A stretch of 64,000 bases of DNA from an uncultured Oxalobacteraceae bacterium. Its GTDB lineage: Bacteria > Pseudomonadota > Gammaproteobacteria > Burkholderiales > Burkholderiaceae_D. Where the stretch lies: contig CAITOF010000095.1 in NCBI GenBank assembly GCA_903893945.1, positions 43,449-107,448 on the forward strand. Direction: 5' to 3'. The position numbers and the translations under genes are program-made. Under the pieces are notes generated by a model. That model did not search any database, had not been told where the DNA came from, and was given only the letters and a program-made list of their open reading frames with translations. This document shows, in pieces, positions 27,342 through 38,645 of the stretch (positions are counted from its first letter, which is position 1; each line of letters begins with the position of its first letter).

Positions 27342-28129
27342 CAGCGCACAATGCCACGTGTGGAACTGCCCAGGAAATCATGCATTTGCTGAATATGGGA
27401 GGTTGCTTCCGGATGTTCTTTCTGCGCTTCCAGCAAGGCGGCCCTGGCCTCATCCAGCGTCAGGCCCGATTTGTAGAGTAATTTGTACGCTTTACGGATT
27501 CCGTTGATCTGTTCACGCGTGAACCCGCGCCGCTTCAGTCCTTCAATGTTCAAACCGTGCGCAGAGGCAGGATTTCCCGACAGGATCAGATAGGGTGGAA
27601 CATCCTGGGTCAGACTGGTATTCATGCCAAGCATGGCGTGCGCACCAATTTTGCAGAATTGATGAACGCCGGCAAATCCGCCCAGAATCACCCAGTCACC
27701 GACCTCAACATGGCCTGCCAACGAGGCATTGTTGGCAAATATGGTGTTATTACCGACCTGACAGTCATGGGCAATATGCACGTAGGCCATTATCCAGTTG
27801 TCACTGCCGATACGGGTCACACCGCCATCCTGTATCGTGCCCAGATTAAAGGTGCAGAATTCGCGTACGGTATTGCGATCCCCTATTTCCAGCAACGTCG
27901 GTTCACCGCTGTATTTCTTATCCTGGGGTGCCGCACCTATTGATGAAAACTGAAAAAATGTATTGTCAGATCCGATCGTTGTGTGGCCGTCGATCACGAC
28001 ATGCGGGCCGATTTTCGTGCCAGAACCAATGCGGACATGGGGGCCAATGATACTGTAGGCCCCCACTTCTACAGAACTATCCAGACACGCTTCGTTGGAA
28101 ATGATCGCGCTTGAATGAATATGACTCAT
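27341..28129 (-). CDS. lpxA: UDP-N-acetylglucosamine acyltransferase
   Basis: LpxA carries out the first acylation of UDP-GlcNAc in lipid A synthesis with 3-hydroxyacyl-ACP. The 262-residue protein has the left-handed beta-helix of hexapeptide repeats in residues 4-190 ([20 protein letters not shown]), the conserved FNLGT stretch and [14 protein letters not shown], which contains the catalytic His. The helical C-terminal tail is normal. It overlaps fabZ by 4 nt and lpxB by 1 nt, consistent with one operon. Confidence 0.97.
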   Translation of the reverse strand: MSHIHSSAIISNEACLDSSVEVGAYSIIGPHVRIGSGTKIGPHVVIDGHTTIGSDNTFFQFSSIGAAPQDKKYSGEPTLLEIGDRNTVREFCTFNLGTIQDGGVTRIGSDNWIMAYVHIAHDCQVGNNTIFANNASLAGHVEVGDWVILGGFAGVHQFCKIGAHAMLGMNTSLTQDVPPYLILSGNPASAHGLNIEGLKRRGFTREQINGIRKAYKLLYKSGLTLDEARAALLEAQKEHPEATSHIQQMHDFLGSSTRGIVR

Positions 28130-28605
28130 TGCTGGTCATCCCCTTTCGGTTTTGCCGCATCATCAATAGTGCGCAAGGTACACATCAGGTCCGCTTCGAC
28201 CGCCAGCTGGCCGTCGACCGATGCGCTGGCCTTGTATTTCCAGATACCGCGCGCCACTTTGACGATGTCCACTTTCAGCAGCAACTGGTCGCCCGGCTCG
28301 ACGGGTCGCTTGAACCGCGCATTGTCGATGCCCAAAAAATACACCAGCGTCTTATCGTCAGGCTTTTGACCCATGGTTAAAAATGACAGCAGGGCGGCTG
28401 CCTGCGCCATGGCTTCGATCATCAGCACGCCAGGCATGACCGGCTTATTTGGAAAGTGACCGTTAAAAAATTCTTCATTGGCAGTGACGTTCTTAATTGC
28501 GGTAATCTGCTTGCCGGATTCCCAGTCAAGCACCCGATCGACCAGAAGCATCGGGTAGCGATGCGGCAAAAATTCTTTAATTTGGTTGATATCTAATGTG
28601 GTCAT
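28126..28605 (-). CDS. fabZ: 3-hydroxyacyl-ACP dehydratase
   Basis: FabZ dehydrates 3-hydroxyacyl-ACP in fatty acid elongation and competes with LpxA for the same acyl pool. The 159-residue hot-dog-fold protein has the catalytic His in [13 protein letters not shown] and the catalytic Glu in [17 protein letters not shown], both intact. Its last 4 nt overlap lpxA. A 127-nt gap separates it from lpxD, in which I see no gene. Confidence 0.97.
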   Translation of the reverse strand: MTTLDINQIKEFLPHRYPMLLVDRVLDWESGKQITAIKNVTANEEFFNGHFPNKPVMPGVLMIEAMAQAAALLSFLTMGQKPDDKTLVYFLGIDNARFKRPVEPGDQLLLKVDIVKVARGIWKYKASASVDGQLAVEADLMCTLRTIDDAAKPKGDDQQ

Positions 28606-28732
28606 GATTTCTTTCCTGTTGTGTTTCCATTTGTTCTATTTATAGATTTTATCGGGTCAAGCAAGCGCGCATGGCAGGCTTCGGATCGTCGCTTCACACG
28701 CGGTGCGATTACATTCAAAAAGTCCTGGCGGC

Positions 28733-29800
28733 TTATGGCTCCGTATCAGTCAGCTTTTGCACAATTTTTTCCAGCGCGCGGACTTTGTCGCGCAGGCCAT
28801 CCAGATTTCGGACGATCGCCGCGGATCTTTCCCAGTCAGCATTTTTTGCCAGCGGGTAAAAACCGGTATATTGACCGGCGTCGGAAATGGACCGTGACAC
28901 CATACTCCCGGACGAAATGTGCACATGGTCAGCGATCGTCAAATGCCCGAGCACCATCGCGGCACCACCGAACGTGCAATGTTTTCCGATCACGGCGCTG
29001 CCGGCTACCCCAACGCAACCGGCCATGGCAGTATGAGCCCCGATATGGCAATTGTGGCCAATCTGAATCTGGTTATCCAATTTGACGCCATCTTCAATAA
29101 TGGTATCTGTTAATGCGCCCCGGTCCACGCAGGTGTTGGCGCCGATTTCCACATCGTCGCCTATACGTACTCCGCCGGTTTGCGGGATCTTGATCCAGCG
29201 TCCGTTTTCATTGGCAAACCCGAATCCGTCACTTCCGATGATCGCACCGGAATAAAATATCGCACGCCGGCCAATCCGACAGCCGTGATGGACTGTCACA
29301 TTCGGCTTCAGGTGACTTCCCGCACCTATCGTGGTTTCACGTCCGATGAAACATCCCGCATCGATCTGAACATCGTCTTCAATCACCACGTCGGCCTCAA
29401 TGCACACCAGCGGACCAATGATGGCGCTGGCTGCCACCTGGGCACGGGCATCGACGACAGCGGTAGGATGTATGCCAGGTGACCGGGGTTGCTGATTCAG
29501 CGTGTCGAACCGCTGTGCCGCTCTGGCAAAGTAGGCATAGGGATTATCTACAACAATTAACGCGCCCTGATACGGCGATTGTTGCATAAATTCGGCATCA
29601 CCGGTCTTGATGATGATGGCTGCAGCCAGGGTTTCGCCTGCTTTTTTACGTAATTTTGGATTGGAAAGAAAGGTAATACTGTTTGCATCGGCATGTTCCA
29701 ATGGCGCGATGCCATATACGACGTGGTCTGCATTGCCGATTAATTGACCGCCCAAATGGTCGACCAGATCACTCAGTCGAATACCATTCAGGCTTAACAT
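28733..29800 (-). CDS. lpxD: UDP-3-O-(3-hydroxyacyl)glucosamine N-acyltransferase
   Basis: LpxD adds the second hydroxyacyl chain to the glucosamine in lipid A synthesis. The 355-residue protein has the N-terminal uridine-binding domain (to about residue 100), then hexapeptide repeats forming a beta-helix, with the catalytic His in QIGHNCHIGAHTAMAGCVG, and a C-terminal helical tail. The ATG overlaps the stop of the skp gene by one base (TAATG on the coding strand). Length is a little above E. coli LpxD (341). Confidence 0.97.
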   Translation of the reverse strand: MLSLNGIRLSDLVDHLGGQLIGNADHVVYGIAPLEHADANSITFLSNPKLRKKAGETLAAAIIIKTGDAEFMQQSPYQGALIVVDNPYAYFARAAQRFDTLNQQPRSPGIHPTAVVDARAQVAASAIIGPLVCIEADVVIEDDVQIDAGCFIGRETTIGAGSHLKPNVTVHHGCRIGRRAIFYSGAIIGSDGFGFANENGRWIKIPQTGGVRIGDDVEIGANTCVDRGALTDTIIEDGVKLDNQIQIGHNCHIGAHTAMAGCVGVAGSAVIGKHCTFGGAAMVLGHLTIADHVHISSGSMVSRSISDAGQYTGFYPLAKNADWERSAAIVRNLDGLRDKVRALEKIVQKLTDTEP

Positions 29801-30312
29801 TACTTATTCAACGCTTTCATTACTTTATCTGTGATATCGATACGGGGACTGAAATAAACGCCATCCTGCAATATGACATCGTATTTTTCTGACTCGGCAA
29901 TCTGTTTGATGATTTTATTCGCGCGTTCACTGACCTTGGTGGTTTCCTCGTTCATGCGCTGACTGACATCTTCACGATAAGCGCGCTGCTTGCGCTGGAA
30001 GTCCTGATCCATGTCCGCGAGTTCGCGTTGACGTTTTACCCGGTCTGATTCAGCCAGCACAGGGGAATCCTTGTCCAGTTTTTCTGCTGTCACCTTGATT
30101 CTTGCTGCAAAATCCTGCAGGTCTTTGCGGCGTTGCGAAAATTCAGCTTCCATACGCGCTTCAGCCGCTTTGGCAGGCTCCGATTCGCGCAGTATTTTTT
30201 CCGTGCTCACATAGCCAATTTTAGTTTCATCAGCACTTGCCTTGCCCACGGTCAGCATTAAACCCGAAACGGCCACTATCTGTAAAAACGTTAAAATTGC
30301 ATTGTGTTTCAA
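29800..30312 (-). CDS. skp: OmpH/Skp periplasmic chaperone
   Basis: Skp holds unfolded outer-membrane proteins in the periplasm on the way to BamA. The mature protein is a mainly helical, charged OmpH-family protein (IGYVSTEKILRESEPAKAA, then a long coiled hairpin with many Lys, Glu and Arg). I set the start at TTG 30312, because CGGAGAA lies 6-7 nt upstream and this yields a proper signal peptide (LKHNAILTFLQIVAVSGLML...ASA) and 170 residues. The track's longer frame adds 21 residues with no ribosome-binding site. It lies between bamA and lpxD as in most proteobacteria. Confidence 0.93.
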   Translation of the reverse strand: MKHNAILTFLQIVAVSGLMLTVGKASADETKIGYVSTEKILRESEPAKAAEARMEAEFSQRRKDLQDFAARIKVTAEKLDKDSPVLAESDRVKRQRELADMDQDFQRKQRAYREDVSQRMNEETTKVSERANKIIKQIAESEKYDVILQDGVYFSPRIDITDKVMKALNK

Positions 30313-30405
30313 GATAATTCTCCGAAGAAATAAATTTTCTTTCAAAACTACAACATGATAGCCATTTACGGTCAACTGTTCAACCTGCCGCCATACGGTC
30401 GGTGC

Positions 30406-32796
30406 CTAGAATCCACCGCCAATCTGGAAATCGAACGGCTTCTTGATGTCATATTCGGTCGCATTGATGGCATGTGCCAGACTTAATTTCAGGGGTCCCA
30501 TTGGCGACAGCCAGGAAATACCCAAGCCATACGATGATTTTACCCCGCCCCGGAAGGCTGCGCCTTCATCATAGACATTGCCGGCGTCCGTAAACACGAA
30601 CCACCGCAGCGATCGGTCGTTTCCGCCGCCAGGGAAAGGAAATTGCAATTCTGCATTCAATACCAGCCGAGACGCACCACCGGTCGACTGACCCGTCACC
30701 GGATCTTTACTTCCCAACGTGGCCGCTTCGTAGCCCCGAACCGAACCTATACCGCCGGCATACCAGTTTTTGAAGATCGGGTAAGGATTGCCATTCAGGC
30801 CGCGTCCATAGTCAATTTCACCATTGAGCGCTAATGTTGCAAAATTACCAATTAAAGGCAAATAGTATTGTCGATTATAAACAGAACGCAGGTATTTCAA
30901 GTCACCCAACACGGACAACTCGAAGTTGATACGTTGATAAGAACCAACGCTGGGCGTAATCGGACTGTCCCGGCTATCGCGCTGCCACGCCGCCGTAAAC
31001 GGGAAGGCGTTGGTTTTTGCAGTACCAGGCAATTCGTCGATGTAGGCGGGTGTGCCGGTAACCGGGTTTTCCGGCACGTAGAAAATTTTTCCATCACCGT
31101 AATCAGTTACGTATTTTTGATAACGGTAGGGGCTGCCATCCTGGGTTTCAACCACGGTGTGTTCAACACCAGCGCCAAAAAAGACTGTATCCAGTTCAGT
31201 AAACGGCACACCAAAGCGCATGTCCGTGCCCAGCGAACGCACGTTATAGTTGCCGACGCTACCCAGCGGTGCCGTGTTGGTTCGCAGATAGATTTCTTCG
31301 CTGCGGCTGATACCCACATCCGTTATGTAGGGTTCAACCCTTGACAGGGCGACGCTTCGGGCAATGGGGCTCGTGTTCACGTTGATCCCGATAGTATCGC
31401 CGCTACCGAATGCATTGCTTTTGGAAAGTCCGCCGGAAATCGTGAAATGCTGCGCCTGTGAATAGCCGGCACCCAGCGTGAAGTTACCGGTCGGATTTTC
31501 GGTCACATTCAGATTGACATCAATCTGATCGGTGCTGCCAGCGACTTCCGGCGTTTCAATGGTCACGTCCTTGAAAAATCCGAGTCGTTCCACGCGGTCG
31601 CGTGACAACTTGATTTTTTGCCCGTCATACCACGACCCTTCAAACTGGCGGAATTCACGGCGGATAACTTCATCACGTGTGGTCGTATTGCCGGCGAATC
31701 CGATTTTGCGGACATAGACCCGTTTTCCCGGGTCCAGATAAATCGTAAACGCGACTTCCTTCTTTTCCCTGTCCACGTCCGGATTCGCATTCACATTGGC
31801 AAACGCATAGCCGAAATTACCCATTCTCTCAGTAATGCGCTTGGTACTTTCAGTTAATTTGGAGGCCGAGTAAGTCTCGCCCGATTTTAACGAGATCAGC
31901 GCTTCAAATTCGGCGTCGCGACCGAACGTTTCGCCTGCCAATTTGATGTCGGTGACGGTGTACTTTTCACCTTCGGTCAGATTGATCGTGATATAGATAT
32001 CTTTTTTATCCGGCGTAATCGACACCTGAGTCGATTCGACATTCATTTCGATATAACCACGATTCTGATAGAATGATTTCAGTGTTTCCAGATCCCCGGA
32101 AAGTTTCTGTTTGGAATACTGATCCGCCTTGCTATACCAGGTAAACCAGCCGGGTGTCGTTAATTTGATCTGATCCTGCAGATCGCCATCAGAAAAAGCC
32201 TTGTTACCGATAAACGTGATTTTCTTGATACGTGCCACTTCGCCTTCATCGACGATAAAATTAATGTTAACCCGGTTGCGCTCGACAGGCGTGACGGTCG
32301 TACTGACCTGTACACCGTACAAGCCACGCGATAAATACTGGCGCTTTAATTCCTGCTCGGCCCGATCAACCGATGCCTTATCAAAAATCCGGCCTTCACC
32401 CACATTGATCTCTTTTAGGGCTTTTATCAGCACGTCCTTTTCAAATTCTTTCATCCCGGTAAATTCAACCAGAGCGACCGAGGGTCGTTCTTCCAGAACA
32501 ACCACAAGAATGTTTCCCTGCACCTCAATCTGAACGTCTTTAAAAAAACCGGTTGCGTACAATGACTTGATTGCGGCAATACTTTTCTCGTCATTAAATG
32601 TGTCGCCGACACGCACAGGCAGATAACTGAATATGGTTCCTGCTTCAGTTCTCTGAGCACCTTCAACACGGATATCTTTGACCACAAAGGGTTGAATGGC
32701 CAATGCAGATCCGCTACCCAGTAATAAACAGGCAGCAACAGCTATCAGGCGACGCGGAAATTGTGGGAAAGGAAAATACGCAGATTGTAATTTCAT
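30406..32796 (-). CDS. bamA: Outer-membrane protein assembly factor BamA
   Basis: BamA is the essential Omp85 protein that inserts beta-barrels into the outer membrane. From ATG 32796 the product has about 796 residues: a signal peptide (RRLIAVAACLLLGSGSALA), five POTRA domains beginning FVVKDIRVEGAQRTEAGTIF, and a 16-strand barrel with the conserved GSVRGYEAATLG loop and a terminal aromatic residue (QIGGGF). I rejected the upstream TTG start at 32838 because it only lengthens the region before the signal peptide. It lies between rseP and skp in the same direction. Confidence 0.97.
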   Translation of the reverse strand: MKLQSAYFPFPQFPRRLIAVAACLLLGSGSALAIQPFVVKDIRVEGAQRTEAGTIFSYLPVRVGDTFNDEKSIAAIKSLYATGFFKDVQIEVQGNILVVVLEERPSVALVEFTGMKEFEKDVLIKALKEINVGEGRIFDKASVDRAEQELKRQYLSRGLYGVQVSTTVTPVERNRVNINFIVDEGEVARIKKITFIGNKAFSDGDLQDQIKLTTPGWFTWYSKADQYSKQKLSGDLETLKSFYQNRGYIEMNVESTQVSITPDKKDIYITINLTEGEKYTVTDIKLAGETFGRDAEFEALISLKSGETYSASKLTESTKRITERMGNFGYAFANVNANPDVDREKKEVAFTIYLDPGKRVYVRKIGFAGNTTTRDEVIRREFRQFEGSWYDGQKIKLSRDRVERLGFFKDVTIETPEVAGSTDQIDVNLNVTENPTGNFTLGAGYSQAQHFTISGGLSKSNAFGSGDTIGINVNTSPIARSVALSRVEPYITDVGISRSEEIYLRTNTAPLGSVGNYNVRSLGTDMRFGVPFTELDTVFFGAGVEHTVVETQDGSPYRYQKYVTDYGDGKIFYVPENPVTGTPAYIDELPGTAKTNAFPFTAAWQRDSRDSPITPSVGSYQRINFELSVLGDLKYLRSVYNRQYYLPLIGNFATLALNGEIDYGRGLNGNPYPIFKNWYAGGIGSVRGYEAATLGSKDPVTGQSTGGASRLVLNAELQFPFPGGGNDRSLRWFVFTDAGNVYDEGAAFRGGVKSSYGLGISWLSPMGPLKLSLAHAINATEYDIKKPFDFQIGGGF

Positions 32797-32853
32797 TGGC
32801 AAGTGTTCTTTAACAATATTCTTATTAAGTAAAGGCAAGGCAGAGGCGATATT

Positions 32854-34209
32854 TTAAGTTGGCAATAACCGCGCAATATCGTTAAAAAAGGCGACCACCA
32901 TCAAAAACATCAAAATTGCCAATCCGGCGCGTTGTGACAATTCCCATACACGGATCGAAACAGGTCGCCCAGTTAAAACTTCCAGCGAATAATACAACAA
33001 ATGTCCGCCATCTAATATAGGTATGGGCAGTAAATTCATCACTCCAAGGCTAATACTTATAAAAGCAAGAAAGCTGATATAGCTGATCAGGCCTGTTTTG
33101 GCGGTTTGCCCTGCATAATCTGCAATTGTCAATGGGCCAGTGATATTTTTTAATGAAACTTCACCGGTCAGCATTTTTGCCATCATTTTCAGGGTCAGCG
33201 CGCTCGTCGTCCAGGTGCGCTGCACGGCCTTGGGGATAGCACCCAGCAAACTGTCCTGATGCTTTGCAGTCTCGGGAAACGAGCTGACTTCCACCTTTAA
33301 TTTACCGACGACACCCTTGTCGGTCACTTCGGTGTCGGGTGTTACCAAAAGTTCAAGTATATCACCCGACCGGTTGACCTTAACATGCAATAACCGGCCC
33401 GAGGATGCTTTTACAATCGCAATCAGGTCCAAACTGTCCAGAACCGGCTTCCCATCAATTCCGGTGACAATATCACCTTTTTGAAAACCGGCACGAAAAG
33501 CGGGACTATCAGGCAGGAAATTACCGAGTCGCGCTTCGGAAAGCGCCAGCGCCAACCCAAGCCTGCTTAAAAAATCGCTTTCAATGTCGTCTGGCGATAT
33601 CTGATTCAGCTGCATGACCACTTGATACGGCAAATGCGTTGACGATGAAGTGAGCGTCACGACAGGGTCTTTTTTTTCTATGGCATTTTTTAATAACTCC
33701 CACCGTAACTCAGACCAGAACTGAACGGGCCTGCCATCGATCGCCGTTACAACATCATTGGCACGCAGACCCAGTCGATAGGCCTGCGACTGCACGTCAG
33801 GCTGCCGCAGTTTTGCAATGGGTTCGTCGACCCCGACCATGAAGAGTATCGAAAACAGGATGATGGCAAGAATAAAATTGGCAATCGGACCCGCGCTGAC
33901 AATCGCAATCCGCTTCCAGACCGACTGCCGGGTAAACTCCCGGTTGAGATCCTCTGAGGCAATCTGCTCACCGTCCTGCTCGCGCAAATCCAGCATTTTG
34001 ACGTAGCCACCCAGAGGCAGTGCCGCTAGGGCCCACTCCGTTTTATCTTTTCCAAGCCGGCGGGAAAATAGCACTTTTCCCATGCCAATTGAAAATCGCA
34101 ATACCTTCACGTTGCACCAACGCGCAACCCAGTAATGGCCCAATTCATGGAACACGATCAACACACCCAGCGCGAACAGGAATGCAACCAGAGTCTGAAT
34201 AAAATTCAT
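32854..34209 (-). CDS. rseP: Site-2 metalloprotease RseP
   Basis: RseP cleaves membrane-embedded anti-sigma factor RseA and remnant signal peptides, controlling the envelope stress response. The 451-residue protein has the zinc motif HELGH at residues 21-25 in the first membrane segment, two PDZ domains (the first follows the [16 protein letters not shown] segment, the second [17 protein letters not shown]), and the second metal-ligand motif [13 protein letters not shown] near the C-terminus. It overlaps dxr by 4 nt. Confidence 0.96.
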   Translation of the reverse strand: MNFIQTLVAFLFALGVLIVFHELGHYWVARWCNVKVLRFSIGMGKVLFSRRLGKDKTEWALAALPLGGYVKMLDLREQDGEQIASEDLNREFTRQSVWKRIAIVSAGPIANFILAIILFSILFMVGVDEPIAKLRQPDVQSQAYRLGLRANDVVTAIDGRPVQFWSELRWELLKNAIEKKDPVVTLTSSSTHLPYQVVMQLNQISPDDIESDFLSRLGLALALSEARLGNFLPDSPAFRAGFQKGDIVTGIDGKPVLDSLDLIAIVKASSGRLLHVKVNRSGDILELLVTPDTEVTDKGVVGKLKVEVSSFPETAKHQDSLLGAIPKAVQRTWTTSALTLKMMAKMLTGEVSLKNITGPLTIADYAGQTAKTGLISYISFLAFISISLGVMNLLPIPILDGGHLLYYSLEVLTGRPVSIRVWELSQRAGLAILMFLMVVAFFNDIARLLPT

Positions 34210-35378
34210 CTTGATTCAATAAAACGTTGGGCTGCCTCACGCGCTAACGCGTCCTGCTCCATGATACCGTCCAGATCGCTGACCGGCCGGTTCGGCACTG
34301 TATCCATGACCCGACTGATGACGTCGGGAATCATCAGAAATCCAATCTTCCGGTCCAAAAATGCCTGTACTGCCACTTCATTGGCTGCATTCATGACAGT
34401 GGGCGCGGTATCGCCGGCGCGCAGCGCGTCATAGGCGACCGCCAGACAGGGGAACCGTGTCAAATCCGGCTTACGAAAATCCAGCTGCGCTATTTTCGTC
34501 AGGTCCAGCTGATGAACCCCGGAATCAATACGCTGCGGATAAGCCAATCCGTAGGCAATAGGTATGCGCATATCCGGATTACCCATTTGGGCCAGTATCG
34601 AACCATCGATATACGACACCATCGAATGAATCACACTTTGCGGGTGAATGACAACCTCGATCTGGTCGACATGGGTTCCGAACAACCAGTGCGCTTCGAT
34701 GACTTCCAGTCCCTTGTTCATCATGGTCGCTGAATCGATCGATATTTTCTTACCCATCACCCAGTTCGGATGCGCGATTGCCTGTTCCGGCGTGACATCT
34801 TGCAGCGTACCCATTTCGCGGTTTAAAAACGGTCCGCCCGACGCGGTCAACAATATCCTGGCGATACCGTGCTGCTGCGCCTGACGATTGAAGCCGCGCG
34901 GCAAACACTGAAAAATGGCATTGTGTTCGCTGTCGATCGGCAACAGCGTGGCGCCATTTTCAATGACCGCATCCATGAACAGTTGGCCCGACATGACCAG
35001 CGCTTCCTTATTGGCCAGCAGTACTTTCTTTCCTGCCCGGGCGGCGGCCAGTGTGGGCGCCAGACCCGCCGCGCCGACTATCGCTGCCATGACCACATCA
35101 CAAACACCGACAACCTCACACAGCGCCTTTTCACCGGCAAGCACGATCGTTTTCAGATCGTGTGCTGCCAGTCGGGATCGGAGCGCCTGAGCGGCTTGTT
35201 CGGTTCCCACCACGGCAAATTGCGGTTGATAACGGATGCATTGCAAGGCAAGCTCGTTGACGCGGGTGTGCGCTGTCAGGGCCACAATGTCATAGTGGTC
35301 GCCATGTCGGGCAATCACATCCAGGGTCGAAACGCCAATTGAACCGGTCGAACCCAAAATGGTAATTTTTTGCTTCAT
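34206..35378 (-). CDS. dxr: 1-deoxy-D-xylulose 5-phosphate reductoisomerase
   Basis: Dxr converts DXP to 2-C-methyl-D-erythritol 4-phosphate, the committed step of the MEP isoprenoid pathway, with NADPH. From ATG 35378 the product has 390 residues, the usual length. It begins with the NADPH-binding [19 protein letters not shown] and has [20 protein letters not shown] and [13 protein letters not shown], all catalytic or substrate-binding. The track's 489-residue version adds a frame that overlaps cdsA and is rejected. The ATG overlaps the cdsA stop (ATGA). Confidence 0.97.
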   Translation of the reverse strand: MKQKITILGSTGSIGVSTLDVIARHGDHYDIVALTAHTRVNELALQCIRYQPQFAVVGTEQAAQALRSRLAAHDLKTIVLAGEKALCEVVGVCDVVMAAIVGAAGLAPTLAAARAGKKVLLANKEALVMSGQLFMDAVIENGATLLPIDSEHNAIFQCLPRGFNRQAQQHGIARILLTASGGPFLNREMGTLQDVTPEQAIAHPNWVMGKKISIDSATMMNKGLEVIEAHWLFGTHVDQIEVVIHPQSVIHSMVSYIDGSILAQMGNPDMRIPIAYGLAYPQRIDSGVHQLDLTKIAQLDFRKPDLTRFPCLAVAYDALRAGDTAPTVMNAANEVAVQAFLDRKIGFLMIPDVISRVMDTVPNRPVSDLDGIMEQDALAREAAQRFIESR

Positions 35379-36205
35379 CTTGCGACTTCCATAAACGAAT
35401 GAATCAGCATTGCCATGGGTAAAACAGGAATCAGTGCGTCTATGCGGTCCAGTACGCCACCATGGCCCGGCAATAACTGACTGCTGTCCTTGACCTGTGC
35501 ACGTCGTTTCAACTGCGACTCGACCAGATCGCCCAGAACACTTGCTGCCGTTAATAACGTCAGTACCAGAACCAGACCAGCCCAACCCCATTGGCGTTGC
35601 AGCGCCGCTGAAAAACTGTCTGACAGAAATGGAATCCGGGTCGTCAGTCCCGCCAGAACCAGCACGCAGAACCATCCACCGATGGCACCTTCCCAGGACT
35701 TCCCGGGTGAAATGGTCGGTGCCAATTTATGTTTGCCAAATGCCTTGCCTGAAAAATAGGCGCCAACATCGGCGATCCAGACGATCGCCATGACCGACAG
35801 CAGATAGAGGGCAGAACGGCGCTGGAATACCTCTATGGCCAGAAAGCAGCCAAGCACAGAGATGAGGTACAGCACACTATAGATTCGATTGGCAGCGGAT
35901 CGGGGCGCCGGCAGGCCAAATTTCAGCGACGGTGTGAACCGGATCACCCAGGCAAACACACCCAACACCCAAATCAGCAGTAGCTGTGTCGAGTTTCCTG
36001 TGTATACCAGCCAGACAAACAGACCGGACCACACCACGCTGGCCGGAATGATAATGTGATGACCGAACAGTCGCAGGCTTTCCCAGCTTGCTGCAAAAAA
36101 GAACAGCGCACACAACACGGTCACCGCCAGCGGGGAGCCTAGGAATAAGACCGGCAATAACACTGCCAACAGCACAATCGCCGTGATAATGCGGGTTTTT
36201 AACAT
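35375..36205 (-). CDS. cdsA: Phosphatidate cytidylyltransferase
   Basis: CdsA makes CDP-diacylglycerol from phosphatidic acid and CTP in the inner membrane. The 276-residue protein has about eight membrane segments and the signature near the C-terminus, [20 protein letters not shown] followed by GVLDRIDAL, with the essential Lys-Asp and Asp pairs intact. It overlaps uppS by 1 nt and dxr by 4 nt, so the three are translationally linked. Confidence 0.96.
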   Translation of the reverse strand: MLKTRIITAIVLLAVLLPVLFLGSPLAVTVLCALFFFAASWESLRLFGHHIIIPASVVWSGLFVWLVYTGNSTQLLLIWVLGVFAWVIRFTPSLKFGLPAPRSAANRIYSVLYLISVLGCFLAIEVFQRRSALYLLSVMAIVWIADVGAYFSGKAFGKHKLAPTISPGKSWEGAIGGWFCVLVLAGLTTRIPFLSDSFSAALQRQWGWAGLVLVLTLLTAASVLGDLVESQLKRRAQVKDSSQLLPGHGGVLDRIDALIPVLPMAMLIHSFMEVAR

Positions 36206-36963
36206 TAAGGCGCCTTTTTGGAATCGAGCAGCTGCTCACTGGTTCGACCAAATCGTCGCTCGCGTTTTTGATAGGACAGAATGGCCGCTCTGAGTTCAGC
36301 ACGACCGAAATCGGGCCAAAAGGTTTCGGTAAAATAAAGCTCGGTATAGGCAAGCTGCCATAACAGAAAATTCGATATGCGCTGTTCACCGCCGGTGCGG
36401 ATGAACAGGTCCGGTTCCGGCGCATACGCCATCGACAGATAAGGTGTCAAATGCTGTTCCTCAATCTCGGTCAGCTGCGGCTGCGCGGCACGCAATCGGT
36501 TCATGGCCTGGATAATGTCCCAGCGGCCGCCATAATTGGCACAAATCGTGACGACCAGCCGGTTATTGCTGGCGGTTTTCTGTTCCGCTTCGCGGATCTT
36601 TTCCTGCAATGGCGCACTGAAACGGGATAAATCTCCCACGACTTTCAGGCAGATGTCATTGGCATGCAAACGGTTGACTTCCCGTTCCAGCGCCGTCATA
36701 AAAAGTCGCATCAAAATCGACACTTCTTCCTCGGGTCTGCGCCAGTTCTCGGAACTGAAGGCAAACAGCGTCAGATATCGAACGCCCTGCTCTATGCAGG
36801 CTTCAACCATGGTACGCACCGCTTCAACACCTTTTGAGTGGCCGGCAACACGTGGCATGTAACGCTGAGTCGCCCAGCGACCATTGCCATCCATGATGAT
36901 CGCAATATGTCTGGGAATTGCATCAACGGCAGGTATGGCAATGGTGGAACTTGAATCAATCAT
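36205..36963 (-). CDS. uppS: Undecaprenyl (di-trans,poly-cis) diphosphate synthase
   Basis: UppS elongates farnesyl diphosphate with isopentenyl diphosphate to the C55 lipid carrier needed for peptidoglycan and O-antigen. The catalytic Asp is in [11 protein letters not shown], followed by [22 protein letters not shown] and the C-terminal [20 protein letters not shown], all conserved. From ATG 36963 it has 252 residues. The track's start 42 nt upstream is possible but has no better ribosome-binding site. It lies between frr and cdsA. Confidence 0.95.
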   Translation of the reverse strand: MIDSSSTIAIPAVDAIPRHIAIIMDGNGRWATQRYMPRVAGHSKGVEAVRTMVEACIEQGVRYLTLFAFSSENWRRPEEEVSILMRLFMTALEREVNRLHANDICLKVVGDLSRFSAPLQEKIREAEQKTASNNRLVVTICANYGGRWDIIQAMNRLRAAQPQLTEIEEQHLTPYLSMAYAPEPDLFIRTGGEQRISNFLLWQLAYTELYFTETFWPDFGRAELRAAILSYQKRERRFGRTSEQLLDSKKAP

Positions 36964-37045
36964 GTTCGAGCGTCTGTCCTTTAAACTGGCTGATGCGAAT
37001 TCCATACACCCGATATAACGGAAACAGGTGCCGGGAATACGGGGA

Positions 37046-37606
37046 TCAGACTGTCAGCAATTCTTTTTCTTTTTCCGAGATTAACTTATCCACTTCACTG
37101 ACAAACCTGTCGGTGAGCTTTTGTACGTCATCCTGCGCGCGGCGTTCGTCATCTTCCGAACATGTTTTGTCTTTCAGCATTTTTTTATATGCTTCGTTGG
37201 CATCGCGACGAATATTGCGAATCGCAATTTTTGCATCTTCACCTTCGGTCTTGACCAGCTTCACAAATTCTTTGCGCCGTTCTTCGGTCAGTGGTGGTGT
37301 CGGTACGCGAATCAGATCGCCCTGCGTCGCCGGATTCAGTCCAAGATCGGAATCCCGGATCGCTTTTTCAATAACAGCCACCATTTTCTTTTCCCACGGC
37401 TGCACACCGATTGTTCGTGCATCGATCAAGGTTACATTGGCAACCTGAGACAACTGGGTCGGATTTCCGTAGTAATCCACCTGAACGTGATCGAGTATGC
37501 CAACGTGAGCCCGACCGGTGCGAACTTTTGCCAGATCGGCCTTGAGCGCCTCGATGGATTTCTGCATCCGCTGTTCCGTATTTTTTTTCACTTCTGTCAA
37601 AGTCAT
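37046..37606 (-). CDS. frr: Ribosome recycling factor
   Basis: Frr works with EF-G to split post-termination ribosomes. The 186-residue protein is of standard length, with [20 protein letters not shown] at the N-terminus, the domain II segment [20 protein letters not shown] and the C-terminal helical tail ending [15 protein letters not shown]. It follows pyrH and precedes uppS in the usual order. Confidence 0.97.
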   Translation of the reverse strand: MTLTEVKKNTEQRMQKSIEALKADLAKVRTGRAHVGILDHVQVDYYGNPTQLSQVANVTLIDARTIGVQPWEKKMVAVIEKAIRDSDLGLNPATQGDLIRVPTPPLTEERRKEFVKLVKTEGEDAKIAIRNIRRDANEAYKKMLKDKTCSEDDERRAQDDVQKLTDRFVSEVDKLISEKEKELLTV

Positions 37607-37653
37607 TTGTCTCTCCTGCCTGAATAGATGTCTGCCTGATGAAAAATTACTGC

Positions 37654-38370
37654 TTAAACATGCACCAGGGTACCTTCGTCTTCACCCAGGATAACACTGC
37701 GCAGTGCACCCGGTTTGATGATGGAAAATACCTTGATGGGTAAATTGCGATCACGACATAGAGCAAATGCGGTGGCATCCATGACTTGCAACTGGCGTGA
37801 AATGGCTTCATCAAAGCTGATGGTTGTATAACGTACTGCCGTTTTATCTTTATTCGGATCGGCGGAATAAACACCATCCACCTTGGTTGCTTTCAAAACG
37901 ATCTCTGCACCAATCTCTGCGCCACGCAATGCTGCAGCCGTGTCCGTTGTGAAAAACGGGTTACCGGTTCCGGCGGCAAACACCACAACCTTGCCTTCTT
38001 CCAGATATTGCAGTGCTTTGGGTCGGACATAAGGCTCGACCACCTGCTCAATGGCAATCGCCGACATGACGCGGGCTGTAATGCCGACCTGCCTCATCGC
38101 ATCGGCAAGTGCCAGCGAATTCATGACCGTCGCCAGCATCCCCATATAATCCGCCGTCGCCCTGTCCATGCCCTGTGCACCTGGAGCCACGCCACGAAAA
38201 ATGTTTCCGCCACCAATCACAATCGCTATCTCTACACCGAGTTCCTTGATTTCTGCCACATCAGCGACCATGCGTTCAATGGTTGCACGATTAATGCCGT
38301 AGGCATCATCGCCCATTAATGCTTCCCCGGATAATTTCAGTAGTACGCGTTTGTAAGCTGATTTTTTCAA
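37654..38370 (-). CDS. pyrH: UMP kinase
   Basis: PyrH phosphorylates UMP to UDP as a hexamer and is regulated by GTP and UTP. The protein begins [20 protein letters not shown], and has IGGGNIFRG and the Asp/Thr-rich nucleotide-binding region [14 protein letters not shown] set the start at TTG 38370 because CGGAG lies 8 nt upstream and the result (238 residues) matches the family. The ATGs further upstream in the same frame have no ribosome-binding site and would add an atypical tail. Confidence 0.95.
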   Translation of the reverse strand: MKKSAYKRVLLKLSGEALMGDDAYGINRATIERMVADVAEIKELGVEIAIVIGGGNIFRGVAPGAQGMDRATADYMGMLATVMNSLALADAMRQVGITARVMSAIAIEQVVEPYVRPKALQYLEEGKVVVFAAGTGNPFFTTDTAAALRGAEIGAEIVLKATKVDGVYSADPNKDKTAVRYTTISFDEAISRQLQVMDATAFALCRDRNLPIKVFSIIKPGALRSVILGEDEGTLVHV

Positions 38371-38484
38371 GATTTTCACTCCGCTGTGATTGACTGGTTT
38401 CATTTGCATGAATTTACTGTTTTTATGTCTGGCAAATACGCATTGTACGAAAAAATTCAACAAGTCACATTTTACAGTCTGATT

Positions 38485-38509
38485 AAAAAAAACGGGCCAT
38501 CTGGCCCGC
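38485..38509 (-). terminator. Intrinsic terminator after tsf
   Basis: On the minus strand, GCGGGCCA-GA-TGGCCCGT forms a stem of at least 7 perfect base pairs followed by eight T. It lies about 135 nt after the tsf stop and upstream of pyrH, separating the rpsB-tsf transcript from pyrH-frr. Confidence 0.88.
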
Positions 38510-38645
38510 TGTTTTAACGACAATCAAGAATAACCAACCCGAATGGCATGCCAGCCTGAGCACGTTTTTTGCATCTGGAATCTGACAAGTTCATACGCTT
38601 TTTCCGGTTTTATTCTCAAATTTGCCGATCAGGGTAACAAAGACA

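Noticed and set aside
28606-28732. A small gene between fabZ and lpxD
   Set aside because: No frame with a start, ribosome-binding site and coding-like composition was seen in the 127 nt; the ORF-track entries here are shadows of lpxD.
34206-35675. The 489-residue version of Dxr
   Set aside because: The additional 99 residues overlap cdsA and have no family similarity; ATG 35378 gives the standard N-terminus and an ATGA overlap.
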